Part shown: in pieces, positions 1 to 8,206 of the stretch
How positions within the stretch are numbered: the stretch's first letter is position 1
Layout: every line of letters begins with the position of its first letter
Origin: Kineosporiaceae bacterium
GTDB lineage: Bacteria > Actinomycetota > Actinomycetes > Actinomycetales > Kineosporiaceae
Length of the DNA stretch: 64,000 bases
Reading direction: 5' to 3'
Assembly (NCBI GenBank): GCA_016713225.1
Contig: JADJPO010000003.1
Coordinates: 744,001 to 808,000 of the forward strand
Notes under the pieces: generated by a model
Databases searched by the model: none
Told to the model about the DNA's origin: nothing
The model's input: the letters and a program-made list of their open reading frames with translations, nothing else
Program-made: the position numbers and the translations under genes

Positions 1-822
1 GTGGGCAGCCAGGGCGAGTCGGACGTCGTCCGCAACGGCAAGGATGTGTGGCTCTGGTCGAGCAGCTCCAAGTCGGCCACCCACTACACGCTGTCCGCTG
101 AGGACGCCGCGCGCACCGGCACCCCCACACCGTCGAGCATGCCGACCACCCCCCAGCAGGCTGCGGACGCTGCGCTCGCGGCGCTCGACCCCAGCACCGA
201 GGTCACGTCGCCGGGAACCATCACGGTGGCGGGGCGGCCCGCCTACGAACTGGTGTTGAAGCCCCGGCAGAGCGGATCACTGGTCGCGCAGGTACGCATC
301 GCGGTCGACGGCTCGCAACACATCCCGCTACGCGTCCAGGTGTTCTCCACCCGGGTGAGCGAACCCGCTGTCGAGGTGGGTTTCACCAGTGTCGATTTCG
401 CCGTGCCGGACGCACACCAGTTCAGCTTCACCCCGCCCCCCGGCACCAAGGTCACCGAGCAGGGCTCGGGGTCGACACCGGGCGCTGCGCCGTCGGTGAA
501 GCCCTCGGCTGCGCCCTCCCCGCAGCAGCCGGGCGCCGCGGCCTCCGCCGATCGGCCCCGTACGGTGGGCAGTGGGTGGGCCACGGTCGTCCTCGCCCGC
601 ACCGGAACCCTGGACGGTGCCGCGGACTCGACCGGGCAGACCGGCGACCAGTTGGCCCAACTGGAGGGGATCCTCGCCTCGTTGCCGAAGGTCTCGGGCA
701 GCTGGGGATCGGGCCGGCTGTTCACCGGCACGCTGTTCTCGGCAGTCCTGACCGACGACGGCCGGCTGGCGGTGGGTGCCGTCCAGCCGCAGCGGTTGTA
801 CGACGCGCTCGCGACCAGGTGA
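1..822 (+). CDS. LolA/RseB-like lipoprotein-carrier domain protein, 3' part
   Basis: The reading frame is open from the first base, so the N-terminus and any signal peptide lie outside the window; 273 codons are visible. The sequence has the alternating beta-strand character of LolA/RseB-fold proteins (for example TVAGRPAYELVLKP and LRVQVFSTRVSEPAVEVGF), which bind lipids outside the membrane. A Pro/Ala/Ser-rich linker at about visible residues 155-185 separates this from a C-terminal segment of about 85 residues. The stop overlaps the GTG start of the next gene, an ABC ATPase followed by a permease, so it is probably the extracytoplasmic partner of that exporter. The fold assignment rests on motif recognition only. 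Confidence 0.7.
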   Translation: MGSQGESDVVRNGKDVWLWSSSSKSATHYTLSAEDAARTGTPTPSSMPTTPQQAADAALAALDPSTEVTSPGTITVAGRPAYELVLKPRQSGSLVAQVRIAVDGSQHIPLRVQVFSTRVSEPAVEVGFTSVDFAVPDAHQFSFTPPPGTKVTEQGSGSTPGAAPSVKPSAAPSPQQPGAAASADRPRTVGSGWATVVLARTGTLDGAADSTGQTGDQLAQLEGILASLPKVSGSWGSGRLFTGTLFSAVLTDDGRLAVGAVQPQRLYDALATR

Positions 823-1796
823 GCGGCGCGAAGGGGCCGACCGCCCCGGCCGATGAGGCCTGGGCGGTCGAGACCCGTTCCCTGACCAAGCGTTTCGGTC
901 ATCAGGTGGTCGTCGACACGCTCGACATGCAGGTGCCGTTCGGTGCCGTCTACGGCTTCCTCGGGCCGAACGGTTCGGGCAAGACCACGACGATCCGCAT
1001 GCTGCTGGGCCTGGTCGAGCCCAGTGCCGGAGAGCGCCGCCTCCTCGGGCTGGACATCCCGGCACGGGCGTCGGCGGCGCTACCGCGGGTCGGTGCACTG
1101 GTCGAGGGCCCGGCGTTCCATCCCTACCTGTCCGGCCGGGCCAACCTGGCCCGGTTGGACGCCGCGGATCGGGCCGCCGATCCGCGCACCGCATCGCATC
1201 GCGTCGATGCCGCCCTCGATCGGGTCGGACTCCTGTCGGCGGCGGGCAAGCGCTACCGCGCCTACTCACTGGGTATGCGGCAACGACTGGCCATCGCCGG
1301 CGCGCTGCTGACGCCACGTGACCTGTTGGTGCTCGATGAACCGACCAATGGCCTGGACCCCCAGGGCACCCGCGAGGTCCGCATGCTGATCGGATCGGTG
1401 GCCGCCGAGGGCACCACGGTGTTGGTCTCGAGCCACCTGCTCTCCGAGGTGGAGCAGGTCTGCACCCACCTCGGCATCATGCGCGCCGGCCGGCTGGTGG
1501 CTCAGGGCACGATCGCCGACATCCGCGGCGAACAAGCTGCCACCTGCCGAGTCCTCACCAGTGAGCCCGCGGCCGCCTCGCGCGTGTTGACCGAGCTGGG
1601 CGCCACCGACCTGCGGGTGCTGGCGCGCGAGGGGGCGACCGTCGTCCACGCGGCGACCGGCCACCTGGCGCCCGACAAGATCGTGGCCGCACTCGTGCAC
1701 GGCGGCGTCCCGGTGAGTGGTTTCAGCCTCGGCACGCCCAGCCTGGAGGACACCTTCGTCGCCCTGACCGGAGAGGGATTCGATGTCAGCGGTTGA
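819..1796 (+). CDS. ABC transporter ATP-binding protein (drug/lipid exporter type)
   Basis: A 325-residue ATPase of the CcmA/DrrA class that powers a two-gene ABC-2 exporter. Walker A is GPNGSGKTT at residues 49-57. The signature is degenerate (YSLGMRQRL, near residue 149) and Walker B is LLVLDEPTNGLD. A C-terminal extension of about 100 residues is typical of ABC-2 exporters. The GTG at 819 was chosen because it overlaps the upstream stop (GTGA), implying translational coupling; the frame is open further upstream, but those codons lie inside the preceding gene. It overlaps the permease start by 14 nt. The substrate cannot be told. Confidence 0.9.
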   Translation: MSGAKGPTAPADEAWAVETRSLTKRFGHQVVVDTLDMQVPFGAVYGFLGPNGSGKTTTIRMLLGLVEPSAGERRLLGLDIPARASAALPRVGALVEGPAFHPYLSGRANLARLDAADRAADPRTASHRVDAALDRVGLLSAAGKRYRAYSLGMRQRLAIAGALLTPRDLLVLDEPTNGLDPQGTREVRMLIGSVAAEGTTVLVSSHLLSEVEQVCTHLGIMRAGRLVAQGTIADIRGEQAATCRVLTSEPAAASRVLTELGATDLRVLAREGATVVHAATGHLAPDKIVAALVHGGVPVSGFSLGTPSLEDTFVALTGEGFDVSG

Positions 1797-2631
1797 GCTC
1801 GCCCACACTCGTGGCCGCGCGCTGCCCGGGCGGTTGCTCCGCTCCGAACTGCGTCTGATCGGGGGCCGACGACGCAACCAGGCGGGGCTCGTCGTCCTGG
1901 CGCTGGTGCCGATCATCATGGCTGTCTCGATCAAGCTGTCCAGCTCCGGGGACTCCGGCGGGGGCGATCTGTTCTCCTCGATCACCGCCAACGGCCTGTT
2001 CGTCCCCTTGGCGGCGCTGCAGGTCGAGATCGTGATGTTCCTGCCGCTGGCGATGGCCATGCTCGCGGGCGACTCGATCGCCGGCGAGGCCAACATCGGC
2101 ACGCTGCGCTACCTGCTCACCGTTCCGGTCGGCCGCACCCGGTTGCTGGTGATCAAGTATCTGTCGCTGTGCATCGGCGCGATCTGGGGAGTGCTGACCG
2201 TCGCGGTGCCCGGCGCCCTGATCGGGATCGCCCTCTTCGGCACCGGTCCGATGATCACGCTGTCGGGAACACAGATGGACACCGCCACGGCGGTGTGGCG
2301 CCTGATCCTGGCCGCCGGTTACCTGGCCGCCGGCTTGGCAGCGCTCGCCGCGTTCGGTTTGTTCGTCTCGACGTTGACCGAGCAGCCGATCGCGGCCGCG
2401 ATCACAGTGATGATCTTCACCATCCTGTCGTGGATCCTCGATCAGGTTCCGCAGCTCGACTGGCTGCACCCCTGGTTGCTGGTGCACGCGTGGCCGTCGT
2501 TCGCCGATCTGTTACGCGAGCCGATCTTCTGGGACAACCTGATGCGCGGCCTCGGGGTGGATGCGCTGTATGCCGCCGTGTTCTGGCTCGCGGCCTGGGC
2601 ACGGTTCGCGGGCAAGGACATCACCAGCTGA
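1783..2631 (+). CDS. ABC-2 type transporter permease
   Basis: A 282-residue membrane protein with about six hydrophobic segments, for example AGLVVLALVPIIMAVSI near residue 45 and a C-terminal ALYAAVFWLAAWARF. It is the membrane partner of the preceding ATPase, with its start inside that gene behind a GAGAGGG ribosome site. The short conserved GDSIAGEANIGTLRYLL segment after the second helix pair is typical of ABC-2 permeases. With the LolA-like gene it forms a three-gene cell-envelope export operon. The next gene is convergent, 23 bp away, with no obvious terminator between. Confidence 0.88.
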   Translation: MSAVELAHTRGRALPGRLLRSELRLIGGRRRNQAGLVVLALVPIIMAVSIKLSSSGDSGGGDLFSSITANGLFVPLAALQVEIVMFLPLAMAMLAGDSIAGEANIGTLRYLLTVPVGRTRLLVIKYLSLCIGAIWGVLTVAVPGALIGIALFGTGPMITLSGTQMDTATAVWRLILAAGYLAAGLAALAAFGLFVSTLTEQPIAAAITVMIFTILSWILDQVPQLDWLHPWLLVHAWPSFADLLREPIFWDNLMRGLGVDALYAAVFWLAAWARFAGKDITS

Positions 2632-2654
2632 CACCAGCCGGCACCAGCCGAGCC

Positions 2655-5600
2655 TCACCAGGTGACCAGGGGAACCACGATCGACATCTTGGGGCGGGCG
2701 TCGTCGGCGATCGTCCCGGCACCGCTGACCAGGTGCACCTGGATCAGCAACCGGCCGGGCTCGGTGCGCAACAGCAGGAAGTTCTTCCAGAACGGTGGCG
2801 AGTCCGAGTCGAAGATCTCGGCGACATAGCGCTGGATCGGCCCCTGGGGCTTGTCGGTCGAGGGGAAGACGATCTTGGCTCGACGGTGGTGCACCGGCGG
2901 CAGTTGAGGCCGTCGGCGCGGGTCCACCCGCCAGTCGAGGAAGGCGCGGGCCTGGTCCGGGGTGAGCAACTCGTCACCGTCGTGGTGCGCCGTCGTATCG
3001 GTGATCAGCGAATAGGCACCCAGGTAGGTCAGATGCACCACGAGCAGGAGCACGAGCGCCAGCACGATCACCACGGCCGACGCCACGGCGCTGCGCACCA
3101 GCCACCCGAGCCAGCGATCGATCACCCACACCGCCACCAGCACCCCGAGGACGACGAGCAGGGCGGCGGGCTTGTAGCCGACTCCGCCGCGCCGTCCGCG
3201 GCGCAGGGCATCGATCGCCAGCGCCAGCAGGAGCAGGGTGGCCAGGGTGAGTTGGGTCCCCAGCTCCGCCCGGAAGGTGGTCGACAGCAGGGCCGGCTCG
3301 AGCCTGACAGCGAACAGGACCTGTGACAGGCCCAGCATCACCACTGACAGCCCGACGAGCACCAGGGACGGCGTCGTGCCGCTGTTCGCCGTCCGCGCAC
3401 GCAGCCAGGCCGCCAGGATCACCATCGCCACCCCGAGCGCGATCACCCCCTGCAGCACCATCACGCTCCGGATCAGGGCACTCGGCGTTCCCTCACGGCT
3501 GAGGACCACCTGCAGTCCCAGCAGCACTGCCACGCCGGCACCGGCGCCCCGCTGACCCCAATGACCGAGTTCGCCCCAGCGCCGGGCACGGTTGGCTCCC
3601 GCCGACAGGCAGGCCAGGCGCAACGCCAGGACGGCGAGGCCGAGACCGACACCGATGGTCAGTGGCACCAGCACGACCCCGCAGACCACCGCCCAGGGCA
3701 GACTCGGGCGCTGCGGAAAGACCACCCAGGTGAGGATCACCAGTGCGCCCACGGCCTGCGCGAGATAGCTGGCGGTCGGCGCCCAGGCGCCCCACAGGCG
3801 CCCGCCCGGCCGTGAGGGACGGAGCCAGACGAACGACACCACTCCGGCCAGCATCACGACCGCAACCACCACGGCGGGCACCGCCCACAGGGCCGAAGCC
3901 GGCAGTCCGGCCACCACCGGGGGCAGCGGAACGCCCTCGACCGCCCGGCGACCGAGCCACCCGGCGACGACCACCCCGACGGTTGCGACGCCCACCACCA
4001 GTGCGCGGGTCAGCGCGGACACCTGCTCGTGAGGCCAACTGGGGTCTCGCCACCACCCGGTGCGACGGGTGAGCCAGGCGAGCAGACCTCCGCCGACGGT
4101 CAACGCTGCCCACGCCGTGAGCGTGCGCAGACCCGGAGCGGCAGCCAGCTCTCCGACGCGACCGCTCGGTGGGGTCGACCAGACCACCGCCAGGGCCACC
4201 TCGCCGCCCGCCAGTCCTGCGGTGCCGACGAGCGCGGCACGGTAGGCGGCCAAGGGAAACGTCTCTCGGCGCAACCATTGACTGGGTAGTGCGGCACGGA
4301 CCAGGGCCAGCGCGGTGAGCCCCAGCCCGAGCCCACCCAGCAGCGCGCCGACGCTGGACGGCGCAGCGATCACCACACCGGCACCCACCAGCAGCCCGAT
4401 CAAACCGGCCAGCAGGGCGCGCTCCAGACGCCACAGGCGGGGCAGCAGCAGATCGGTGAAGTGGCGCAGCGACTCCACCGCGCTCGGCGACATCGCGGCC
4501 GGCAAGCCCGCGGGGTCCGGGCCGGGAGCCCGGCGGCGGATCTGCTGCACGACGCGCACCGGGTGCGTCGCGCTCATGTAGGCGCCGGCCCCACCACTGA
4601 CCACGTGATGGACCGCCCGGGTGCCCTCGTGGGGTGCCGGTTGCGGCCGTTGCACCACATAGTGCTGGAAGTTGTGGATGTCACCGCCGATGACGGCCAC
4701 GTACCCGTTCGCCGGGTCGTCGACGATCTCGTTCACGGTGGCGTACCCCGCCACCTCTCCGGAGCCGTCCGGCAGCGCCGGCTCGATGACGCATTCGTGC
4801 CATTCGGCGTTGACCAGCAACGGGTTTCCCGTGAGCAAGACCTTGGGGCCGGGCGCGGCCGAGACACGTTGCAGCCAGAGCCCCTGGCGGTGGTCGATGG
4901 CCGAGTCGCCGCCACCGGTCCCGATTCCGGTATCGATCGCCACGACCAGCAGGTCGCGCATCCGGACGGCGAAGTACGAGCCCGGCTGGGCCGGGCGAGG
5001 CCCGCGTAACGCCCGGAACTCGTCCAGGGTCATCGCCCGGGTCAGCGGATCGTCGGGCTGCCCGCGCCACAACGGCTGGGCGGTGAAGGAGTCCGGACGG
5101 CGCAGCAGCATCCGGCGGATGCCCTCCACCCACTGGGCGGTGCCGGGGGGCAGGTCCTCGGGCCAACCGAACTGATCGCGTTCGAGCGGCCCGGTGCCGC
5201 AGAAGTGCTGCATGAAGCCGCTCAGCCCGTCGTGCCAGTCGTGATTGCCGGGAATGGCGAACAGCGGAAGCCGATCGAGGCTGACCAGTGCCGCGTCGGT
5301 CGCATCGGCGGCATCGGCGGTGTCCGGGGTGCTCGGCGGTGGGGTGGGTCCGTAGGGCAGGTAGAACCCGTGCACGTAGTCGTTGACGTCGCCAGAGGGG
5401 TAGATGACGTCACTGCAGATCACCCCGAACGCCGGCTGCTCGCGGCGCACCACCTCACGCATCGCCGGCACCACGATGTACTGCGAGCGGTCCTGTTCCC
5501 CCGGGTCACCGAGCAGCAGGAAGGACGTGGCCGCCGACTGATCGATGATCCGCTGGTCAGTGGGTCCGCCGAGCCGCTCGGCCCAGTAGTTCCGCAACCG

Positions 5601-5756
5601 CGGCACCAGGGTGGGGGAGGCCCCGATCAGGAGTTGGTTGACCGAGGAGATGAGTGGTCGCAACGTCAGCCAGGACAGGCTCACCCACTTCGGGTTGAGC
5701 CGCCGCTCCAGGAGCGCGTCAGCAGCCCGTAGCGCCTCCGGCGGCTCGGGGTTCAT
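2655..5756 (-). CDS. calcineurin-like metallophosphoesterase fused to a polytopic membrane domain
   Basis: 1033 residues in three parts. The N-terminal catalytic part (about 75-370) carries metallophosphoesterase motifs: GDPGEQD (83-89), SDVIYPSGD (115-123), GNHD (170-173) and GGDIH (357-361). The first motif lacks the His of the canonical DxH. Residues of about 450-890 contain a dozen or more hydrophobic segments. The last ~110 residues are soluble. Family members hydrolyse phosphomono- or diesters with two metals; the substrate here is unknown. The ATG at 5756 follows TAGACA plus 6 nt, one base from the leaderless pattern seen elsewhere. A CRP-like palindrome lies upstream at 5831. Confidence 0.8.
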   Translation of the reverse strand: MNPEPPEALRAADALLERRLNPKWVSLSWLTLRPLISSVNQLLIGASPTLVPRLRNYWAERLGGPTDQRIIDQSAATSFLLLGDPGEQDRSQYIVVPAMREVVRREQPAFGVICSDVIYPSGDVNDYVHGFYLPYGPTPPPSTPDTADAADATDAALVSLDRLPLFAIPGNHDWHDGLSGFMQHFCGTGPLERDQFGWPEDLPPGTAQWVEGIRRMLLRRPDSFTAQPLWRGQPDDPLTRAMTLDEFRALRGPRPAQPGSYFAVRMRDLLVVAIDTGIGTGGGDSAIDHRQGLWLQRVSAAPGPKVLLTGNPLLVNAEWHECVIEPALPDGSGEVAGYATVNEIVDDPANGYVAVIGGDIHNFQHYVVQRPQPAPHEGTRAVHHVVSGGAGAYMSATHPVRVVQQIRRRAPGPDPAGLPAAMSPSAVESLRHFTDLLLPRLWRLERALLAGLIGLLVGAGVVIAAPSSVGALLGGLGLGLTALALVRAALPSQWLRRETFPLAAYRAALVGTAGLAGGEVALAVVWSTPPSGRVGELAAAPGLRTLTAWAALTVGGGLLAWLTRRTGWWRDPSWPHEQVSALTRALVVGVATVGVVVAGWLGRRAVEGVPLPPVVAGLPASALWAVPAVVVAVVMLAGVVSFVWLRPSRPGGRLWGAWAPTASYLAQAVGALVILTWVVFPQRPSLPWAVVCGVVLVPLTIGVGLGLAVLALRLACLSAGANRARRWGELGHWGQRGAGAGVAVLLGLQVVLSREGTPSALIRSVMVLQGVIALGVAMVILAAWLRARTANSGTTPSLVLVGLSVVMLGLSQVLFAVRLEPALLSTTFRAELGTQLTLATLLLLALAIDALRRGRRGGVGYKPAALLVVLGVLVAVWVIDRWLGWLVRSAVASAVVIVLALVLLLVVHLTYLGAYSLITDTTAHHDGDELLTPDQARAFLDWRVDPRRRPQLPPVHHRRAKIVFPSTDKPQGPIQRYVAEIFDSDSPPFWKNFLLLRTEPGRLLIQVHLVSGAGTIADDARPKMSIVVPLVTW

Positions 5757-5830
5757 TCGCGATGTCTAGCACAAGTGCGCACAGAAGCCGCTGACACGCC
5801 GCTGACCGGCGACCGCCACCCTTTTGCTGC

Positions 5831-5846
5831 TGTGACCCTTGTCACA
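5831..5846. promoter_or_regulatory. CRP/GlxR-type operator
   Basis: TGTGACCCTTGTCACA is an exact TGTGA-N6-TCACA palindrome, the consensus of CRP-family regulators including actinobacterial Crp/GlxR. It sits 75 bp upstream of the phosphoesterase start (minus strand) and 242 bp upstream of the small plus-strand gene at 6088, in the 331-bp divergent gap 5757-6087. Nothing else clear is visible in that gap apart from the ribosome site of the small gene. It could regulate either gene. Confidence 0.6.
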
Positions 5847-6087
5847 TGTGCAAGCGTTCTCGGTCTCCCGAGCAGACCCCTGTTGACCTGCGCCGTTGAG
5901 GTTTGTTCGCCGAGCCGGCGTGGGTCAGGTCACCGTGTCCGGCGGGAATGTAGGGGCCAGGCCCCGGTCGGCAGAGGGACTTTCGTCTCGCCATCTCGCC
6001 GACCACGCGTATTCTTGGTCCCGTTCACCTGGCGTTCACCTGATGGGTGCCAGTCGTTAGATGTCCACCAGACCCCGGGAGGCTCCA

Positions 6088-6291
6088 ATGCCCGAGATTT
6101 CGGAGAGCCGCATGATCATGCGGACCGCCATTCACCGTGCAACCGTCGCCGTCATGTGTGGCTCCCTCGAGGGCGAGCAGCGCCGTTCGGCCTGGATCGC
6201 CGAGCAGGCCCGTCTGCTCGGCTCGGAGCAACCGAGCTACGCCCTGCAGTCGATGACCGGTTACCTGCCGCGTCCCCGTCGCGCTGCCTGA
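6088..6291 (+). CDS. small protein of unknown function (67 aa)
   Basis: The ATG at 6088 follows a strong GGGAGG ribosome site (6077-6082, 5 nt spacing), unusual in this window where many genes are leaderless; an in-frame ATG at 6061 has none. The product is short and basic (EGEQRRSAWIAEQARLLGSE, C-terminal RPRRAA) with no signal peptide or membrane helix. I do not recognise a family. A very strong hairpin follows 16 bp after the stop. The good ribosome site and the terminator argue that it is a real, separately transcribed gene. Confidence 0.6.
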   Translation: MPEISESRMIMRTAIHRATVAVMCGSLEGEQRRSAWIAEQARLLGSEQPSYALQSMTGYLPRPRRAA

Positions 6292-6307
6292 CACCCACGC
6301 TGTCACC

Positions 6308-6348
6308 CGAGCGGCCGGTGGAGTCCCCAGGACTCCACCGGCCGCTCG
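6308..6348. terminator. bidirectional hairpin terminator, 19-bp stem
   Basis: A perfect inverted repeat with 19-bp arms (6308-6326 and 6330-6348) around a 3-nt loop CCA; the core of each arm is GCGGCCGGTGGAGTCC or its complement. There is no T-tract, as is common in high-GC actinobacteria. It lies between the convergent small gene at 6088 and chorismate mutase, so it can stop both. Confidence 0.85.
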
Positions 6349-6383
6349 CTGCGTGGAGACAGCGACCCAGGCAGCGACCGAGG

Positions 6384-6725
6384 TCAGGCCTGTTCCTGAC
6401 CTGCCCGACTGGCCTGTGCCCGGTGGTGGCGGATGACCTCGGCCACCACGAAGTTCAGGAACCGCTCGGCGAAGATCGGGTCGAGGTCGGCGTCGCGTGC
6501 CAATCGGTGCAATCGCTCGATCTGCTGCGCCTCACGGTCCGGATCCGAGGCCGGCATCCCCTCACGCGCCTTGAGCTCGCCGACCTTCTGAGTGCACTTG
6601 AAGCGTTCGGCCAGCAGGTGGACGATCGCGGCGTCGAGGTTGTCGATGCTGGCCCGCAGGGCGGACAGCACGGCGGACGCCTCCAGGCTGGGCATCGGGT
6701 GTTCATCGGCACTCGGCGAGGTCAT
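6384..6725 (-). CDS. chorismate mutase, AroQ class
   Basis: 113 residues, the size of a monofunctional all-helical AroQ mutase. It converts chorismate to prephenate, the branch point to Phe and Tyr, in the cytosol. The active-site pattern is visible: LSALRASIDNLD with its N-terminal Arg, LLAERFKCTQKVGELK with Arg and Lys, and DPDREAQQI with the Arg-Glu pair. Start: TAGGCT at 6737-6732 lies 6 nt before the ATG, so the mRNA is probably leaderless. It has no signal peptide, so it is not the secreted mycobacterial type. Confidence 0.88.
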   Translation of the reverse strand: MTSPSADEHPMPSLEASAVLSALRASIDNLDAAIVHLLAERFKCTQKVGELKAREGMPASDPDREAQQIERLHRLARDADLDPIFAERFLNFVVAEVIRHHRAQASRAGQEQA

Positions 6726-6817
6726 GACCGGAGCCTAGAGCGCCCTCCCGACGTGATTCAGCGTCCGCCCGGGCATAGGTCCTCCGATCGCCGGGTTGAG
6801 CATGGTGAGGGAGTGTC

Positions 6818-8197
6818 ATGACACGCGAGCGGTCACACGAAAGGTCCCAGCACCCGGTTCGACATCGGGTGGTCATCGTCGGCTCGGGGTTCGGCGGGCT
6901 CTTCGCCGCCAAGGCCCTGGCCCGGGCTCAGGCGGATGTCGTCCTGATCGCCCGGACGACGCACCATCTGTTCCAGCCGCTGCTCTACCAGGTGGCCACG
7001 GGCATCCTGTCCGAGGGCGAGGTCGCGCCGTCCACCCGCGAAGTGCTCTCGCGCCAGGCGAATGCCACGGTGCTGCTCGGCGAGGTCCATGCCATCGACC
7101 TGGCCGAGCGCACCGTGACCTCCCGGCTGCAGGGGCGCGACACCGTGACCGCCTACGACTCGCTCATCGTCGCGGCGGGCTCGGGCCAGTCCTACTTCGG
7201 CAACGACCACTTCGCCGAGTTCGCACCGGGGATGAAGTCCATCGACGACGCCCTCGAACTGCGGGGCCGGATCTTCGGCGCCTTCGAGCGGGCCGAGTTG
7301 GCCACCGACCCGGCCGAGGCCCGACGTCTGCTCACCTTCGTCGTCGTCGGTGCCGGTCCCACCGGTGTCGAGATGGCCGGCCAGATCGCCGAACTGTCAC
7401 GCCGCACGCTGCGGCGCGACTTCCGGCGGATCGATCCCACCTCGGCGAGGATCGTGGTGCTCGACGCCGTGACCACGGTGCTGCCGAGTTTCGGGGATCG
7501 GCTCGGGCTGAAAGCCAGGCGCCGACTCGAGTCGCTCGGGGTCGAGTTCCAGCTCGGGGCGAAGGTGATCGAGATGGACGCCGAGGGCGTGAGCATCGAG
7601 GACGGCGACGGCACCCGGCGTCGGCTGGAGACCGCCTGCCCGATCTGGGCCGCCGGCGTGGCCGCCTCACCGCTCGGTCGGGTGCTGGCCGAGCAGTCCG
7701 GCGCCGGCCTCGATCGCGTCGGACGGGTCGCCGTCGCCGACGATCTGAGCCTGCCCGGTCACCCGGAGGTGTTCGTGGTCGGCGATCTGATCGGGGACGC
7801 CGGTCTACCGGGAGTGGCCCAGGTGGCGATCCAGGGCGGCCGCTACGCCGCCGAGGTGATCCGCCGCCGGCTCGACGGGCGCCCCGCACCGGAACCGTTC
7901 CGCTACCGCGACAAGGGCAGCATGGCCACCATCTCGCGGTTCAGCGCCGTGGTGAGCATCGGCCGTCTGCGGCTGAGCGGCCTGGTGGGCTGGCTGCTGT
8001 GGCTCGGCGTCCATCTGGTCTACCTGATCGGGTTCAAGAACCGGGTCACCACCCTGCTGCACTGGGCCGTCAGCTTCATCGGCCGCGGGCGGGCAGAACG
8101 CACCGTGACCGAGCAGCAGGTGGTGGCGCGCAACGTCCTGCGCCATCACGCCCTCGACCATCCCAACGCCGAGACCACAACCAGGTCGCCGCACTAG
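6818..8197 (+). CDS. type II NADH:quinone oxidoreductase (NDH-2)
   Basis: A 459-residue two-dinucleotide-binding flavoprotein. The FAD motif is GSGFGG (22-27) and the NADH motif GAGPTG (about 177-182). A C-terminal region (GLVGWLLWLGVHLVYLIGF) attaches it to the inner face of the membrane. It passes electrons from NADH to quinone without pumping protons. A ribosome site, GGTGAGGGAG, lies just upstream of the ATG. Its TAG stop is also the first three bases of the putative -10 box of the next gene, which therefore has its own promoter. Confidence 0.88.
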   Translation: MTRERSHERSQHPVRHRVVIVGSGFGGLFAAKALARAQADVVLIARTTHHLFQPLLYQVATGILSEGEVAPSTREVLSRQANATVLLGEVHAIDLAERTVTSRLQGRDTVTAYDSLIVAAGSGQSYFGNDHFAEFAPGMKSIDDALELRGRIFGAFERAELATDPAEARRLLTFVVVGAGPTGVEMAGQIAELSRRTLRRDFRRIDPTSARIVVLDAVTTVLPSFGDRLGLKARRRLESLGVEFQLGAKVIEMDAEGVSIEDGDGTRRRLETACPIWAAGVAASPLGRVLAEQSGAGLDRVGRVAVADDLSLPGHPEVFVVGDLIGDAGLPGVAQVAIQGGRYAAEVIRRRLDGRPAPEPFRYRDKGSMATISRFSAVVSIGRLRLSGLVGWLLWLGVHLVYLIGFKNRVTTLLHWAVSFIGRGRAERTVTEQQVVARNVLRHHALDHPNAETTTRSPH

Positions 8198-8206
8198 GGT
8201 GCGGCC

